A stretch of 64,000 nt of DNA from assembly GCF_009600985.1 (NCBI RefSeq), contig NZ_VDFP01000006.1, positions 1-64,000 of the forward strand, given 5' to 3'. Numbering within the stretch: the stretch's first letter is position 1; the number at the start of each line of letters is the position of its first letter. The position numbers were made by a program, and so were the translations under genes. This DNA comes from Companilactobacillus halodurans. GTDB lineage: Bacteria > Bacillota > Bacilli > Lactobacillales > Lactobacillaceae. The notes under the pieces were generated by a model, which worked only from the letters and a program-made list of their open reading frames with translations, searched no databases and was not told the origin of the DNA. Shown here piece after piece: positions 34,521 through 45,534 of the stretch.

Positions 34521-37443
34521 GTGTTAAAAAAAGGATTAATTATACTAGAGCTTACTTTTGTATTTTTTCTAACAATATTATTTTCCAAACCAACCATCAC
34601 CAAAGCTAAGCCTGTAACTGATGCTGATGTAGTTCAACACTTTGAAACTAAAGACCACGAGGAATTAATCATCAGTTATGTATTGGAAGATAAAAAAGAA
34701 CTATTTTTTAAAACCACTACAGAAAATGCTATCGACATTCAAGCATTAAAAAAGGAACTGGGAGCGCAAAAAATTGAGGAAATAACTTCTGAAGAAATTA
34801 AAGTTACACTTGATAATCCTGACAAAATTGATTTCAAAATGCTGCTTACTAACAAAAAAAGATTTTACACTGATTGCACTAGACTCCAACCACAATGAAA
34901 TTTTCCGCAGAGAAATGAATGAACAAACTAAAGATTCTAGACTCGCTGCAGAAGATGATGAATGGTTAACTGAAGAAGAAATTGCCAACTTTGAAGAAGG
35001 AACCTGGACTGAGGCCGATAGTTTAAGATTAAGTGAAGGACCGATTTTAGAACACTCAGATGGCACCACCACTAGGCCATACCTTTATTTTGGCGATTAT
35101 GTTTATGCATCCCAAAATATATCGCTTTTAGATGCTTATCAAAAAAAGGGCGATTCAAGGCAAGTCAGTTTGACAGCTGCTAATTCAGCCATTTTATTTG
35201 CTGACAAAGGCAGTCGTATTTCCGATGGATTACGAAGTCCCAATAACCATATTTACACGACTCACTATGGAGACAACCAGAATCTTGATACAGGATTGTA
35301 TAATTTAGAAATAGAAAACAGACCTTACGGCTCACCGAATTCTTTTGTCTCTAACACCCTCTATAATACTGTGCAACAAACCGATAATTGGCTATTGCCA
35401 GGTACTTCTGGTCCAGATAAAGCAGGATACAGTTTTGCCTTTTTAGAGAGGCCACGTTTCTTTTATCGAATCGATCCTAATACCGGTTTTGAGGAACAGC
35501 GTTTGGTTTTTCGACAAAGAGCTTTTGATTCTGAAAAAAAAGGCCGCGCCAATCCGGAAGTGACTACTACGATTCGCCAGAAGTTTGACAAAGGCGGACG
35601 AATAATCACTATTATTTCATCTAAAAATACTGGGAAAACAACAATTAATAACTTCACAGCTTTTTCTAACCAAGATTTTTCTCTAAATAAAGATGGCAAA
35701 GAAATTATTTCCGTTGACGGAAAAAAAGCTGGAAATTATTTACCAATGTATTCTTTGGGTAATAATCGTGGAATGTATATCCAATCAAAAAACGATGAAG
35801 TCCGAACTAGTATTTATACTAAAGAAAGCAATTATCCACCTAAGGCCTGGGCCGCAAGGTCAATTTCACATTCATACATTGCTACTAAAGGATACATGGT
35901 TACTCATGGCTTGTTAGAAATCGGTCGAACAACCGAAAGATATTATCCGTGGAAAGTCGGTAAGCCAAAAGGAAGAGTCAGCTTAGTCGGAAATAACTTT
36001 TACGATCGTAAAACTCAAACATATAAATCGCCTTATGTTCCCGAAAATCTCTATAATGCATTCGATGATCAACGTGATTTAGGCGATGCTGAAAATAATT
36101 TAACCGCAGGAACACGTTTAGGTGCATCAAGAGCTGAATCAATGTGGGATACTGGTTTAACAATGCATTCGCCGACAATCGATTTAGAGGTTGGTAAATC
36201 ATCCAAAATACAATATACAACTAAAACAGACGTTAATGGTAAAGACTTCAATCCTGTTTTGAAAATTGATGATAAAGGGACTGACGACAAACCAAATATC
36301 TTAATTCTTGGCCAAAAAGACCTCCCCATTACTGGCAGTTGGTTCGACTTTGACAGCACTAACGCAACAATTTATTACACGGTCGATAGTATGAATCCTA
36401 ATGATCTGCAAATACTTGCGAATGGCGTCCAAACTAATAATGAAGCTGCAAGCGGCAAAGTCAACGAAATCAAAAAATCCATCCCTCTTCGAGGCCTTGA
36501 TAAGAGCAAACATCGCATTCGTTTCATTATGAAAGATGGTGAAGGTCATTTATCTACAATTGAAGAAACGATTTTTAGATTCATCAAGGATACAACAAAC
36601 CAACCGCAAATCAATGTTATCTCGCCTAGTTCTAGTTACGAAGATCCGCACACCCCTTTCTCCCATCAGATTACCTTGAGAGGTATTTGGAGCGACAAGG
36701 ACAGCAAAAACATCAAATCTATTTCCTATTCAATTGACGACGGCGAAGAAAAAGCTATTCAGGAAAATGTTCCTGTTAAAGATAATAGTCGCTTCGCATT
36801 TTGGGAACTTCAAGATTTAAATATTGGTTCGCAAAACGACTTTAAACCACATAAAATCACTTTTAAAATTGTTGATGACGAAGACAATATTGGAAAAGAA
36901 GATTTTTACTTTCAACACAAATCAGGCAGTACCCAACTGATTGCACCCCAAAAAATCGATTTAGGAAGTTTAGTTATTTCACCAATTAGTTCTAAAAAAA
37001 TAAAGCCAACCATAAAAGAAGGAAAAATTATCCTGGATGATTTTAGAGAAAATAGTTCTCATCCAATTAACGTTACCTTATCGATTGCAAGATTTTACAA
37101 ATCTAATAAAAATCAAGAAGAAACTCATCATCATAGTGAAGATGGCGATGATAGTCAATCTAGTCACGATCCGGACACTTCTACTAAAGCCTTAGCCTTA
37201 GAAACCGATAAATCTAAATATATTTCTCATAAAGTCTATTGGAAAAATAAAAGGGTCAGTTCTAAAAATTTAATAATAGGTCAATCCGTTAAAAAAGATG
37301 AAAAGCCATGGCATTTTACTAATGATTTCACCAATGAAGTTTTAAAAAATCTCGAACTAACCTTTAAGTCAGTCAAAAATAAATCTGTCTTTGGTGAATA
37401 TGTCAGTCAATGGACTTGGCAAACAATTGATTCAATTGAATAA
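34521..37443 (+). pseudogene. Large secreted surface protein gene, split by a one-base frameshift
   Basis: GTG 34521 follows GGGAGGA and opens a signal peptide frame that stops at 34898. The frame one base over is open from 34810 to 37443. Across an A7 run (34854-34860) the two join perfectly if one A is removed, giving a protein of about 973 residues. The product has an N-terminal signal, a large beta-rich middle part, Ig-like repeats (about 480-700) and a C-terminal part with LDxxSLVISPIS and GEYVSQWTWQ that faintly resembles a WxL wall-binding domain. The long intact second part suggests a recent change, a slippage-controlled gene or a sequencing error. Confidence 0.7.
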
Positions 37444-37460
37444 AAATCCTTATGACACTA

Positions 37461-37505
37461 AAAAAACGTAACTTAGCCTGATTTTTTCAGCTAGTTACGT
37501 TTTTT
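37461..37505. terminator. Bidirectional terminator
   Basis: A long, nearly perfect inverted repeat (AAAAAACGTAACT at 37461-37473, its complement at 37493-37505, and an inner paired part) lies between the convergent surface protein and mscL genes. Confidence 0.92.
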
Positions 37506-37890
37506 ATTTGTTGTTTTCTTTTTCATCCAATGATTCAGAAATCTTCTTCAAATACATTACGATTTCTTCATCTTTATTGTCCTCTTCTGGTTCAGCTTCA
37601 CGGGTTTTGATAATCCTATTCATAAATTTAACCAATAGAAAAACGACAAAGGCGATAATGATAAAGTTAATGATAGATTCAATAAAAGTTCCGTACTTAA
37701 AGGTCGCATCCCCTACTTCCAAAACTAAGTTGCTCAAATTTACTTTTCCTAAAAAGAGACCGATTAAAGGATTAATCAAATTGCCTACTAATGATTGAAC
37801 GATAGCTGTAAAAGCAGCACCCATAATAACTCCGACGGCAAGATCCATGACATTGCCTCGACTGATAAAATCTTTAAATTCTTTTAACAT
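37504..37890 (-). CDS. mscL: Large-conductance mechanosensitive channel
   Basis: This 128-residue channel protein opens under membrane tension and releases solutes after osmotic downshock. The N-terminal amphipathic helix and [20 protein letters not shown] (first pore helix, about 13-32) are classic for MscL. The second helix is at about 68-92, and the C-terminal tail is a charged coil. It forms a homopentamer in the family. It stands alone with AGGAG before the ATG. Confidence 0.96.
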   Translation of the reverse strand: MLKEFKDFISRGNVMDLAVGVIMGAAFTAIVQSLVGNLINPLIGLFLGKVNLSNLVLEVGDATFKYGTFIESIINFIIIAFVVFLLVKFMNRIIKTREAEPEEDNKDEEIVMYLKKISESLDEKENNK

Positions 37891-38044
37891 TTCCCAAATC
37901 TCCTAAAATTTATTTCTACCATTAATTATGGCGTTTTAAAGGGTATTTATGCAAATAATTAACTATAGACAAGATATCTGCCATTATTTTGTATTAAAGT
38001 TTTCGCAATTTAATTTATAATTAGATGTGAAAGGCTGTGAAAAA

Positions 38045-38431
38045 ATGAATAAGTTTGATATTTACAAAATGATTTTGGAAATTATGGCTGAAGACAATCC
38101 CAAAGATTTCCAAGAACTTTTAGACAAGGCACAAAAGTACCAAATCGTTAAAGATTATATTGCTAGCGATAATGCTAATCAGTTTTTAATTCAAGACATG
38201 CAAGATACTACGATTAGTATGATCAACGATAACCTTATTTCTGGAATCATCAGTCCCCTTAAATACGTCACTTTAATCAAATTGAATGGTCTAACTATTG
38301 AAGGCTTTCAATATTTAAAGAAAATAAAAGATAAAGAAACTAAAGAACAAGTTCAACAGCTAATGCAAAAAGATGGACTGTCAATGAATCCTAAAACGTT
38401 GACTCAAGTACTATCAAGGCTGATTTTTTAG
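38045..38431 (+). CDS. Small helical protein of unknown function (winged-helix-like end)
   Basis: This 128-residue cytoplasmic protein is mainly helical. The stretch KLNGLTIEGFQYLKKIKD resembles the last helix-wing of small winged-helix proteins such as the YjcQ group (LTxxGxxYL), but the match is weak. ATG 38045 follows AAAGG; GTG 38027 is also in frame. TATAAT at 38016-38021 is a good -10, which leaves a very short leader. It is transcribed alone. Confidence 0.6.
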   Translation: MNKFDIYKMILEIMAEDNPKDFQELLDKAQKYQIVKDYIASDNANQFLIQDMQDTTISMINDNLISGIISPLKYVTLIKLNGLTIEGFQYLKKIKDKETKEQVQQLMQKDGLSMNPKTLTQVLSRLIF

Positions 38432-38489
38432 ATGTAATTTGTTTCTTAGTTTCACTTAAATTATTTACTATTGTCAACTAACTTATCGA

Positions 38490-38518
38490 TTGACACCTCT
38501 TTTTAATAGATATATTCT
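38490..38518 (+). promoter_or_regulatory. Promoter of the NADH oxidase-family gene
   Basis: TTGACA (38490-38495) and TATTCT (38513-38518) have 17 bases between them. The -35 box is also half of an inverted repeat, TGTCAA (38472-38477) with TTGACA, 12 bases apart, which could be an operator. It is not a good match to the Rex consensus. Confidence 0.65.
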
Positions 38519-38563
38519 TAGAACGTATTAAGTTATTTTATAAATCAAAGCGGAGGTTTTTTT

Positions 38564-39937
38564 ATGTCAAAGACAAAAGTAGTAATTATTGGTGCATCAC
38601 ACGGTGGGCATCAATCAATTCTTGAATTGCTTAAGCGTTACGACGACGTTGATATCAAATTATTCGAGGCTGGCGATTTTGTCTCCTTCATGTCTTGTGG
38701 TACTGAATTATATCTTGAAAATAGTGTCACCGATGTCAATGACGTTCGTAATTTCAGACCAAGCGATTTCTCTGAAAACAAAAATGTCGAAATTTTAAAT
38801 AACCACCAAGTAACAAAAATTGACGCTGACAAGAAAACAATTACAGCTGTCGATACGAAAAACAATACTAACGCTGACTACGAATATGACAAACTTATTC
38901 TTAGTCCTGGTGTAAATCCTAAGTCCATCCCCGTTCCTGGAAACGACCTCGAAAATGTTTTTCTAATGCGTGGTTACGATTGGGCAACAAAGATTAAAGC
39001 TAAACTTGAAGACCCAGCAGTGAAAAACGTTACAATCGTTGGTGCTGGATATATCGGTATTGAAGCTGCTGAAGCAAGTAAAAAAGCCGGCAAAAATGTC
39101 ACTATCTTAGATGTTATCGATCGTCCATTAGGTACTTACCTTGATGGTGAAATGACTGACATCTTAGCTACTCACCTTGAAGATAAGGGCGTTAAAGTTG
39201 TAACTAGCGCTAATATCAAAGAATACACTGGAAATGGCAAAGTTACTGGCGTTAAAACTGACAAAGCTGAATACCCTAGCGACTTAGTTATCCAAGCTGC
39301 TGGTGTCAAACCAAATACTGATTGGCTCAAAGGTACTGTTGACCTAGACAATCGTGGTTGGATCAAAGTTGACGAATATCTACAAACCAATCTAAAAGAT
39401 GTTTATGCTATCGGTGATGCTACATTGGCTTATTCAATCCCCGCTGATAACCATGTTCCCATCGCTTTAGCAACTGTCGCCCGTCGTGAAGCAAGATACG
39501 TTATCAAGCATCTCTTCGAGAAAGTTCCTGCATTGCCATTTGGTGGCGTTGTTGGTTCTTCAGCTTTGAGCGTCTTTGATTATCACTTTGCTGAAAGTGG
39601 CCTCAACAGTTTTACAGCTAAGAACTCAAACGTTGAAATTAAATCATCATTTTATTCAGGAGACTTGAGACCTGCTTACGTGCCTCAAGGAAAAGATAAT
39701 CCTAAAGTTTGTGTTCAATTGTTCTTCAATCCAAGTTCACACGTTCTCTTAGGTGGTGCCGTTCTTTCAACTTATGACATCACTGCTCAAGGAAATGTTC
39801 TAGCCTTAGCAATTCAACATAAATTAACCGTTGAAGATTTAGCCGATGCTGACTTCTTCTTCCAACCTGGTTTTGACAGACAATGGAGTATCTTAAACGT
39901 TGCTGCTCAACATGCACTAGGTGAAACTGATTTCTAA
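38564..39937 (+). CDS. NADH oxidase / NADH peroxidase-family flavoprotein
   Basis: This 457-residue enzyme has an N-terminal FAD-binding start (VVIIGASHGGH), the redox Cys in FMSCGTELYL at about 45, a second nucleotide-binding motif IVGAGYIGIEAAE, the FAD motif DVYAIGDAT and a C-terminal dimer domain. The single active Cys forms a sulfenic acid in this family, which reduces O2 to water or H2O2 to water with NADH. Which of the two this enzyme does cannot be decided here. AGCGGAGG precedes the ATG, and the codons look like those of a highly expressed gene. Confidence 0.9.
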   Translation: MSKTKVVIIGASHGGHQSILELLKRYDDVDIKLFEAGDFVSFMSCGTELYLENSVTDVNDVRNFRPSDFSENKNVEILNNHQVTKIDADKKTITAVDTKNNTNADYEYDKLILSPGVNPKSIPVPGNDLENVFLMRGYDWATKIKAKLEDPAVKNVTIVGAGYIGIEAAEASKKAGKNVTILDVIDRPLGTYLDGEMTDILATHLEDKGVKVVTSANIKEYTGNGKVTGVKTDKAEYPSDLVIQAAGVKPNTDWLKGTVDLDNRGWIKVDEYLQTNLKDVYAIGDATLAYSIPADNHVPIALATVARREARYVIKHLFEKVPALPFGGVVGSSALSVFDYHFAESGLNSFTAKNSNVEIKSSFYSGDLRPAYVPQGKDNPKVCVQLFFNPSSHVLLGGAVLSTYDITAQGNVLALAIQHKLTVEDLADADFFFQPGFDRQWSILNVAAQHALGETDF

Positions 39938-39972
39938 TTAGAAATCTTAAAAAGTAGTTTTTTTATATAAAA

Positions 39973-40016
39973 AAGATAGTAAGAAATGCATTTTGCACTT
40001 CTTCCTAACTTTTTCC
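39973..40016. terminator. Bidirectional terminator
   Basis: An imperfect stem of about 13 pairs (around AGTAAGAAATGCA and TGCACTTCTT) has A- and T-runs outside. It serves the NADH oxidase gene and, on the other strand, tRNA-Leu. Confidence 0.8.
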
Positions 40017-40024
40017 TGTATTTA

Positions 40025-40108
40025 TGCCGCTGGCGAGATTCGAACTCGCACCTAGAAAACTAGACAACGACCTGAACGTTGCGCGTCTGCCAATTCCGCC
40101 ACAGCGGC
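40025..40108 (-). tRNA. tRNA-Leu (anticodon CAG)
   Basis: An 84-base class II tRNA with acceptor arms GCCGCTG and CAGCGGC and anticodon loop TTCAGGT giving CAG (40072-40074). It has a long variable arm, T-loop GAGTTCGAATCTC, and discriminator A. CCA is not encoded. Confidence 0.96.
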
Positions 40109-40175
40109 AAAACAATACAAATAATCACTAAATTGGCTTACAATTAAAATGATACTACAAATGGAGGGTATTGTA

Positions 40176-41030
40176 ATGGAAAAAATCAATAAAAACATCT
40201 TGAATCAAGTAATCACTCTCCGAAATCCCGTATCATACAAAGGAAATTACGGAAAAATCCTGATTATCGCTGGATCAACTCACTTTGGTGGCGCCGCCAT
40301 CCTTTGTAGCAGTGCTGCTGTTGCTAGCGGTGCCGGTTTAGTGACAGTTGCAACCGTCCCTGAAAAGTTCACTGCTATCAATACGCGGATTCCTGAAGCT
40401 ATGACAATTGATTATCAAAATAAAAACGACCTCTTAGAAGCAATCCAGAATAATACCGTCATTGCAATCGGCCCTGGATTAGGAATCTCATCGGTTGCCA
40501 AGGGCTTGGTTAAAGTTGTTTTAAAAGAAGCTACGAAAAATCAGACAGTAATTATCGATGCGTCAGCATTAACCTTAATTGCAGAAGAAAAAATACCGCT
40601 GACAACTAATGCTAAAATTATTATGACGCCACATCAAGGAGAATGGGAACGACTCTCGACGCTTAAAATTCATGAGCAAAATGAACTCAATAATATTGAT
40701 GAATTGCATAAGCTAAACCCCAAAGCCGCTTTAGTTTTGAAAAAACATCATTCAGAAATCTATTATCAAGGCAAGGTCCTACAAATAACTGCTGGAAATG
40801 CTGGTATGGCTACTGGTGGTATGGGCGATACTTTAACAGGTATCATGGCTGGTTTTATTGGTCAATTTGGATTTTCAATTGAAACAATTTCGGCAGCCCT
40901 TTTAATTCATAGTTATATTGCCGATAAACTCAATAAAAAACATTACGTTATCTTGCCTTCGCTCTTGATTGAAAAACTACCAAAGTACATGGCTAGTTTC
41001 AGCTATGAAAATGGGCACTATTTATCATAA
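40176..41030 (+). CDS. nnrD: ADP-dependent NAD(P)H-hydrate dehydratase
   Basis: This 284-residue ribokinase-fold enzyme repairs damaged NADH and NADPH hydrates using ADP. Motifs are YGKILIIAGSTHFGGAA near the start, GPGLG near 95, TPHQGEWERL near 155, and the catalytic GMGDTLTGIMAG near 215. There is no N-terminal epimerase domain (NnrE), which is encoded elsewhere or absent. The frame is open from 40149, but ATG 40176 has GGAGG at eight bases. Confidence 0.92.
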   Translation: MEKINKNILNQVITLRNPVSYKGNYGKILIIAGSTHFGGAAILCSSAAVASGAGLVTVATVPEKFTAINTRIPEAMTIDYQNKNDLLEAIQNNTVIAIGPGLGISSVAKGLVKVVLKEATKNQTVIIDASALTLIAEEKIPLTTNAKIIMTPHQGEWERLSTLKIHEQNELNNIDELHKLNPKAALVLKKHHSEIYYQGKVLQITAGNAGMATGGMGDTLTGIMAGFIGQFGFSIETISAALLIHSYIADKLNKKHYVILPSLLIEKLPKYMASFSYENGHYLS

Positions 41031-41035
41031 GAAAT

Positions 41036-41073
41036 GAAAAAATCATCAATTCTTAAAAAAATTGATGATTTTT
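41036..41073. terminator. Bidirectional terminator
   Basis: A stem of about 14 pairs (AAAAATCATCAATT and AATTGATGATTTTT) lies between the convergent nnrD and flippase genes. Confidence 0.88.
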
Positions 41074-41075
41074 AT

Positions 41076-42761
41076 TTATTTCATATTAAAGATTTTTCTG
41101 ATTCGAGCAACTTTAGATCCTAGAATCTTATCAGCTAAGGAAGTTTTCAAAACTAGATAACCGTAAATTATGCCACCTAATCCTGCCTCAAGAATCAAAA
41201 CGACTACACTGATGATTCGATCAGTATTGCCAACGAAATGGAAAACGACCCAGTTAACAAAAATTACTGACACGAACATAATCAATGAAAAGAGAATGAT
41301 TCCACTGATACGACGAGTTATTCGACCAGTATCAAATGGATAAATTGCATGTAATTCTTTAGTCATTAACCAACAAACTACGGCCATTCCGATACTGGTT
41401 GCTACTAAAGGTCCAAATTCATGGAAGATGGCAATCATTGGCAATTGAACGACCACTTTAACAATAAAACCATAAACAAAGTACTTAATAGCTAAACGAT
41501 TACGATACAACGCTTGCAAAACTGCGGAAAGAACGGTAAACAATCCTAGTAGAATTGAAATTACTGATGAGAATTGCAACATCAAAACTCCTAAGGCGTC
41601 ATAACGATAGAATGTCGTCCATAATGGTTGAGCCACAGCATACATTCCTAAAGAAGCCGGAATCATAATAAAAAAGAATAACTCCAAAGTATTAGAAATT
41701 TGTCCTTCAATCTTTCCTTCGTCTCCTTTTGAATAGAGGCCAGATAAAATCGGCACTGCTGTAACGGCCATAGCGGTCGACAATGACACGATAATCATAA
41801 TTAATTTATTAGCTTGAAAACCAAACAATGAATAATAGTTATCCAATTGTGCACCCGTCGCATTGACGAACATTCTCATAAATTGATTAAAAGTTGACTG
41901 ATCATAAAGATTAAAGAAAGTTATTCCGGCATCGAGAATGATAAATGGAACAGCTTGCTCAAAAATCTCTTTAGTAAAGTTTCTTTCATTTACATCAGTC
42001 ACTGGCTTACCGTTACGCGAAAGCTGCCTTAATTTTGGTAGTTTCTTTAAGAGAGCTAAAACTAGGATTCCAATTGCAAAAGCTGCTCCGATAAAAGCCG
42101 CAAATGTCGATTGAACAACAGCATTAATATAACTGCCCTTATTAATGACCATAATGATATAAGTCGCAATCAACATGTAAACAACACGAGCAATCTGCTC
42201 AATAAACTGCGAGATGGCTGAAGGCGCCATATCTGCATAGCCTTGCAAATAACCTCTTAAAATACTCAAGATAGGAATTATCAAAACCGCTACGGCTAAA
42301 GATTTGATAACTGGGATACTTCGTGGGTCGCCATCAGTGAACAATGTCGCTAGAACTGGTGCTCCAAAGTACATAATGGCTCCAAAAATCACTCCCATAA
42401 AAGTCATGATTTTTAATCCATGTTTGAATAATTTGTTACCTGTCGAATACTGATCTAAGGCATTATAATGTGAAATCTGTTTCGATATCGCACCCGGAAT
42501 ACCTGCTGTCGACACGATTAAAAATAAACTATAAATATTGTATCCTTTGGCAAATAGAGCATTAGCAGCTGGATAATATGAGCCCATCCAAGCCATCCAA
42601 GGGATGATATATATTGCACCTAAAATACGTGAAAAAATACTTCCAGCCGTCATCCATGCTGAACCTTTCAACATGGTATCTTGTGAAGAAACTTCTGGTT
42701 CCAACACCGGCATAACTTCTTCATTATCACGGCTATTATTTACGCCCAAAACATGCACCAC
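41076..42761 (-). CDS. Polysaccharide/lipid flippase, SpoVB/YtgP type
   Basis: This protein of up to 561 residues has about 14 membrane helices and belongs to the MOP/MVF superfamily. The start of the first helix, LKGSAWMTAGSIFSRILGA, is characteristic of YtgP-like proteins, some of which flip lipid II (Amj/MurJ alternatives). A cytoplasmic N-terminal tail precedes it. The start is not clear: GTG 42761 or 42758, with only AAGG just before, or ATG 42713. Substrate inferred from the family: lipid-linked cell-wall precursor. Confidence 0.82.
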   Translation of the reverse strand: MVHVLGVNNSRDNEEVMPVLEPEVSSQDTMLKGSAWMTAGSIFSRILGAIYIIPWMAWMGSYYPAANALFAKGYNIYSLFLIVSTAGIPGAISKQISHYNALDQYSTGNKLFKHGLKIMTFMGVIFGAIMYFGAPVLATLFTDGDPRSIPVIKSLAVAVLIIPILSILRGYLQGYADMAPSAISQFIEQIARVVYMLIATYIIMVINKGSYINAVVQSTFAAFIGAAFAIGILVLALLKKLPKLRQLSRNGKPVTDVNERNFTKEIFEQAVPFIILDAGITFFNLYDQSTFNQFMRMFVNATGAQLDNYYSLFGFQANKLIMIIVSLSTAMAVTAVPILSGLYSKGDEGKIEGQISNTLELFFFIMIPASLGMYAVAQPLWTTFYRYDALGVLMLQFSSVISILLGLFTVLSAVLQALYRNRLAIKYFVYGFIVKVVVQLPMIAIFHEFGPLVATSIGMAVVCWLMTKELHAIYPFDTGRITRRISGIILFSLIMFVSVIFVNWVVFHFVGNTDRIISVVVLILEAGLGGIIYGYLVLKTSLADKILGSKVARIRKIFNMK

Positions 42762-42923
42762 CTTAAAAACTGTCCATTTAATTATAGCAAAGTTCTCATC
42801 TTAAAAATCTAAAATTACTCTTAAATTAACTAAATTGCAAATTAATTTCAAATGTTGCTTAAACTTTACAGATACGATAAATTGTAAAGGCTATTTAATC
42901 AAGATAAATGGTAATATAAATCT

Positions 42924-43048
42924 ATTGATGGCAAGAGATTGATTCATTATTAAAACTCACCTAAAAGTTTGCATTAAGCAATTATTCTCAATTGAAATTC
43001 CTTCATATCATATATAATATTAAATACTGCTTGGTCTCTGCCATCAAT
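42924..43048. repeat. Long-range inverted repeat, possible structured RNA
   Basis: ATTGATGGCAAGAGA (from 42924) and TCTCTGCCATCAAT (to about 43048) are complementary except for one bulged base, and they lie about 95 bases apart. Inside, AAGCA and TGCTT could pair too. On the plus strand a strong terminator follows directly at 43053-43087. No protein frame is in the stretch. It does not resemble 6S, tmRNA, RNase P or SRP RNA as I know them. It may be a small RNA or a remnant of a small mobile repeat. Confidence 0.45.
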
Positions 43049-43052
43049 GACG

Positions 43053-43087
43053 TAAAAAAAGAGCTTCGGAAAATCCGAAGCTCTTTT
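43053..43087. terminator. Bidirectional terminator
   Basis: A perfect 14-base stem (AAAAGAGCTTCGGA and its complement) with a three-base loop lies ten bases after the leuS stop. It can also end a plus-strand transcript of the inverted-repeat element. Confidence 0.92.
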
Positions 43088-43096
43088 TCTTATTTC

Positions 43097-45511
43097 CTAT
43101 TTTACTACGATATTAACTAATTTATTAGGAATAGCAATTATCTTAACGATATTTTTGCCATCTGTAAATTTCTTAACTTTTTCATCAGTTGTAGCCATTT
43201 TTTCTAAATCATCTTTAGAAGTTCCTGTAGCAACTTTAATCTTGTCTCTAAGTTTACCATTGACTTGTAAAATGATTTCAACTGTATCAGAAACCAATTT
43301 CTTTTCATCATAAGTAGGCCATTTAGCGTAACTGATTGATTCATCGTGACCAAACTTACTCCAAAGTTCCTCCATCATGTGTGGAGCAATTGGTGCAAGC
43401 ATCTTCACTAGACCTTCAGCGTAAGCCTTAGGCATTGTGTCAACCTTATGTGCTTCGTTAACAAAGACCATCATTTGAGAAATAGCAGTGTTAAAGTGTA
43501 AAGCATCAAAGTCTTCAGTTACTTTCTTAACTGTTTCATTATAAACTTTATCTAATTTACCGTCATTTTCCTTAGTTAAGAAGCCTTCACGAATTGTGCT
43601 GTAATCATCATCATTAATGAATAAGTTCCAAACACGATCCAAGAATTTAGCTGAACCTGACAAGCCATTTTCTGACCAGGCAATTGAAGCATCCAATGGA
43701 CCCATGAACATTTCATAAGTTCTCAAAGTATCAGCACCGTATGATTCAACGACATCATCAGGGTTAACGACATTACCTTTAGACTTAGACATCTTTTCAT
43801 GACCCTTGCCTAAAATCATTCCTTGATTAAATAATTTTTGGAATGGTTCTTTAGTTGGGACAACACCCAAATCATATAATACCTTGTGCCAAAATCTTGC
43901 GTATAACAAGTGCAAGACAGCATGTTCAGCTCCACCAATATACAAGTCAACTGGTAGCCATTGTTTCAATAAGTCATAATCAGCCAACTCTTTATCGTTA
44001 TGTGGATCGATATATCTCAAGTAATACCATGAAGAACCAGCCCATTGTGGCATCGTATTAGTTTCACGTTTACCTTTACGACCATTTTTATCCACAACAT
44101 TTACCCAATCAGTTAAATTAGCAAGTGGACTTTCACCAGTACCTGAAGGTTTGATATCTTGATCAGCTGGTAATTCCAATGGCAATTCATTTTCTGGAAC
44201 TAATGAAGTCGTTCCATCTTCCCAGTGAATGACAGGGATTGGTTCACCCCAATATCTTTGACGTGAGAAGACCCAATCACGAAGACGATAGTTAACTTTT
44301 TTCTTACCAAAGCCTTTATCCTCAAGATATTCAACCATGCGATCGATAGCATCTTTTTTGTTCAATCCATCCAAGAAATCAGAATTAATATGTTTGCCAT
44401 CACCAGTAATGGCACCGTCATCAAGATTTCCTTCAATAACTTGTTTCATTGGTAAATTGAATTTCTTAGCAAAAGCAAAATCACGATCATCATGAGCAGG
44501 AACGGCCATAACGGCACCTGTACCATAAGTTACCAAGACATAATCAGAAATCCAAATTGGAATTCTGTCGCCATTGACAGGATTAGTAGCGTAAGCTCCT
44601 GTGAAGACTCCGGTCTTTTCATCATTCAAATCAGTTCTATCAAGATCTGACTTGTGTGAAACTTTTTCTTTATATGCATCTACAGCTGCTTTTTGTTCAG
44701 GAGTAGTAATCTTATCAACTAAATCATGTTCTGGAGCTAAAGTCATGTATTGAACTCCAAAAACAGTATCTGGTCTAGTTGTGAAGACATCGATTTTATC
44801 GTCAAAACCAACAACTGGGAAAGTGATTTGAGCACCAACTGAGCGACCAATCCAATTTCTTTGTTGTTCTTTGATACTTTCTGGCCAATCGATATCATCA
44901 AGGTCATCGATCAATCTGTCTGCATAAGCTGTAATCTTTAGCATCCATTGACGCATTGGTTTTCTAATAACTGGGAAACCGCCACGCTCTGTTTTGCCAT
45001 CGATAATTTCCTCATTAGCCACAACTGTACCTAAATCTGGAGACCAGTTAACTGGTACTTCTGCTTCATAAGCGAGACCTTTTTTGTACATTTGTTCAAA
45101 GATCCATTGTGTCCACTTATAGAACTTAGGATCAGTTGTTTGTACTTCACGATCCCAATCGTAAGAGAAGCCTAATGAATTGATTTGACGCTTGAAGTTT
45201 TGAATATTTTTTTCTGTGAAGTCAGCAGGATTGTGACCCGTATTCAAAGCATATTGTTCAGCTGGCAACCCAAAAGCATCGAAGCCCATTGGATGCAAAA
45301 CATTATATCCTTGTGCAAGTTTCATTCTGGCAACAATATCTGTTGCTGTGTATCCTTCAGGGTGACCTACGTGAAGTCCTTGTCCTGATGGGTATGGGAA
45401 CATATCCAAGGCATAAAAATTCTTTTTCTTTGGATCATTAGTTGTTCTAAAAGTATCGTGTTCTTTCCAATACTTTTGCCATTTTTTCTCTACGGTATTG
45501 TGATTGTACAT
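43097..45511 (-). CDS. leuS: Leucyl-tRNA synthetase
   Basis: This 804-residue class I synthetase charges tRNA-Leu. Visible are the HIGH motif region [19 protein letters not shown] near 40, the editing domain (threonine-rich TTRPDTVFG near 245 and [16 protein letters not shown] near 325), the catalytic KMSKSKGNV near 570, and the anticodon domain. ATG 45511 follows an ideal AGGAGG; the frame is open ten codons further up. A leucine T-box lies upstream. Confidence 0.97.
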   Translation of the reverse strand: MYNHNTVEKKWQKYWKEHDTFRTTNDPKKKNFYALDMFPYPSGQGLHVGHPEGYTATDIVARMKLAQGYNVLHPMGFDAFGLPAEQYALNTGHNPADFTEKNIQNFKRQINSLGFSYDWDREVQTTDPKFYKWTQWIFEQMYKKGLAYEAEVPVNWSPDLGTVVANEEIIDGKTERGGFPVIRKPMRQWMLKITAYADRLIDDLDDIDWPESIKEQQRNWIGRSVGAQITFPVVGFDDKIDVFTTRPDTVFGVQYMTLAPEHDLVDKITTPEQKAAVDAYKEKVSHKSDLDRTDLNDEKTGVFTGAYATNPVNGDRIPIWISDYVLVTYGTGAVMAVPAHDDRDFAFAKKFNLPMKQVIEGNLDDGAITGDGKHINSDFLDGLNKKDAIDRMVEYLEDKGFGKKKVNYRLRDWVFSRQRYWGEPIPVIHWEDGTTSLVPENELPLELPADQDIKPSGTGESPLANLTDWVNVVDKNGRKGKRETNTMPQWAGSSWYYLRYIDPHNDKELADYDLLKQWLPVDLYIGGAEHAVLHLLYARFWHKVLYDLGVVPTKEPFQKLFNQGMILGKGHEKMSKSKGNVVNPDDVVESYGADTLRTYEMFMGPLDASIAWSENGLSGSAKFLDRVWNLFINDDDYSTIREGFLTKENDGKLDKVYNETVKKVTEDFDALHFNTAISQMMVFVNEAHKVDTMPKAYAEGLVKMLAPIAPHMMEELWSKFGHDESISYAKWPTYDEKKLVSDTVEIILQVNGKLRDKIKVATGTSKDDLEKMATTDEKVKKFTDGKNIVKIIAIPNKLVNIVVK

Positions 45512-45534
45512 ATTTTTCCTCCTATACAAAAAAA

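Noticed and set aside
34810..37443. The second frame of the surface protein as a complete gene starting at 34810
   Set aside because: There is no ribosome site or signal peptide at that start, and the first frame supplies both and joins cleanly at the A7 run.
42924..43048. The inverted repeat as 6S, tmRNA, RNase P or SRP RNA
   Set aside because: It is too short for 6S and tmRNA, and I see none of their conserved loops; only the long-range pairing is similar.
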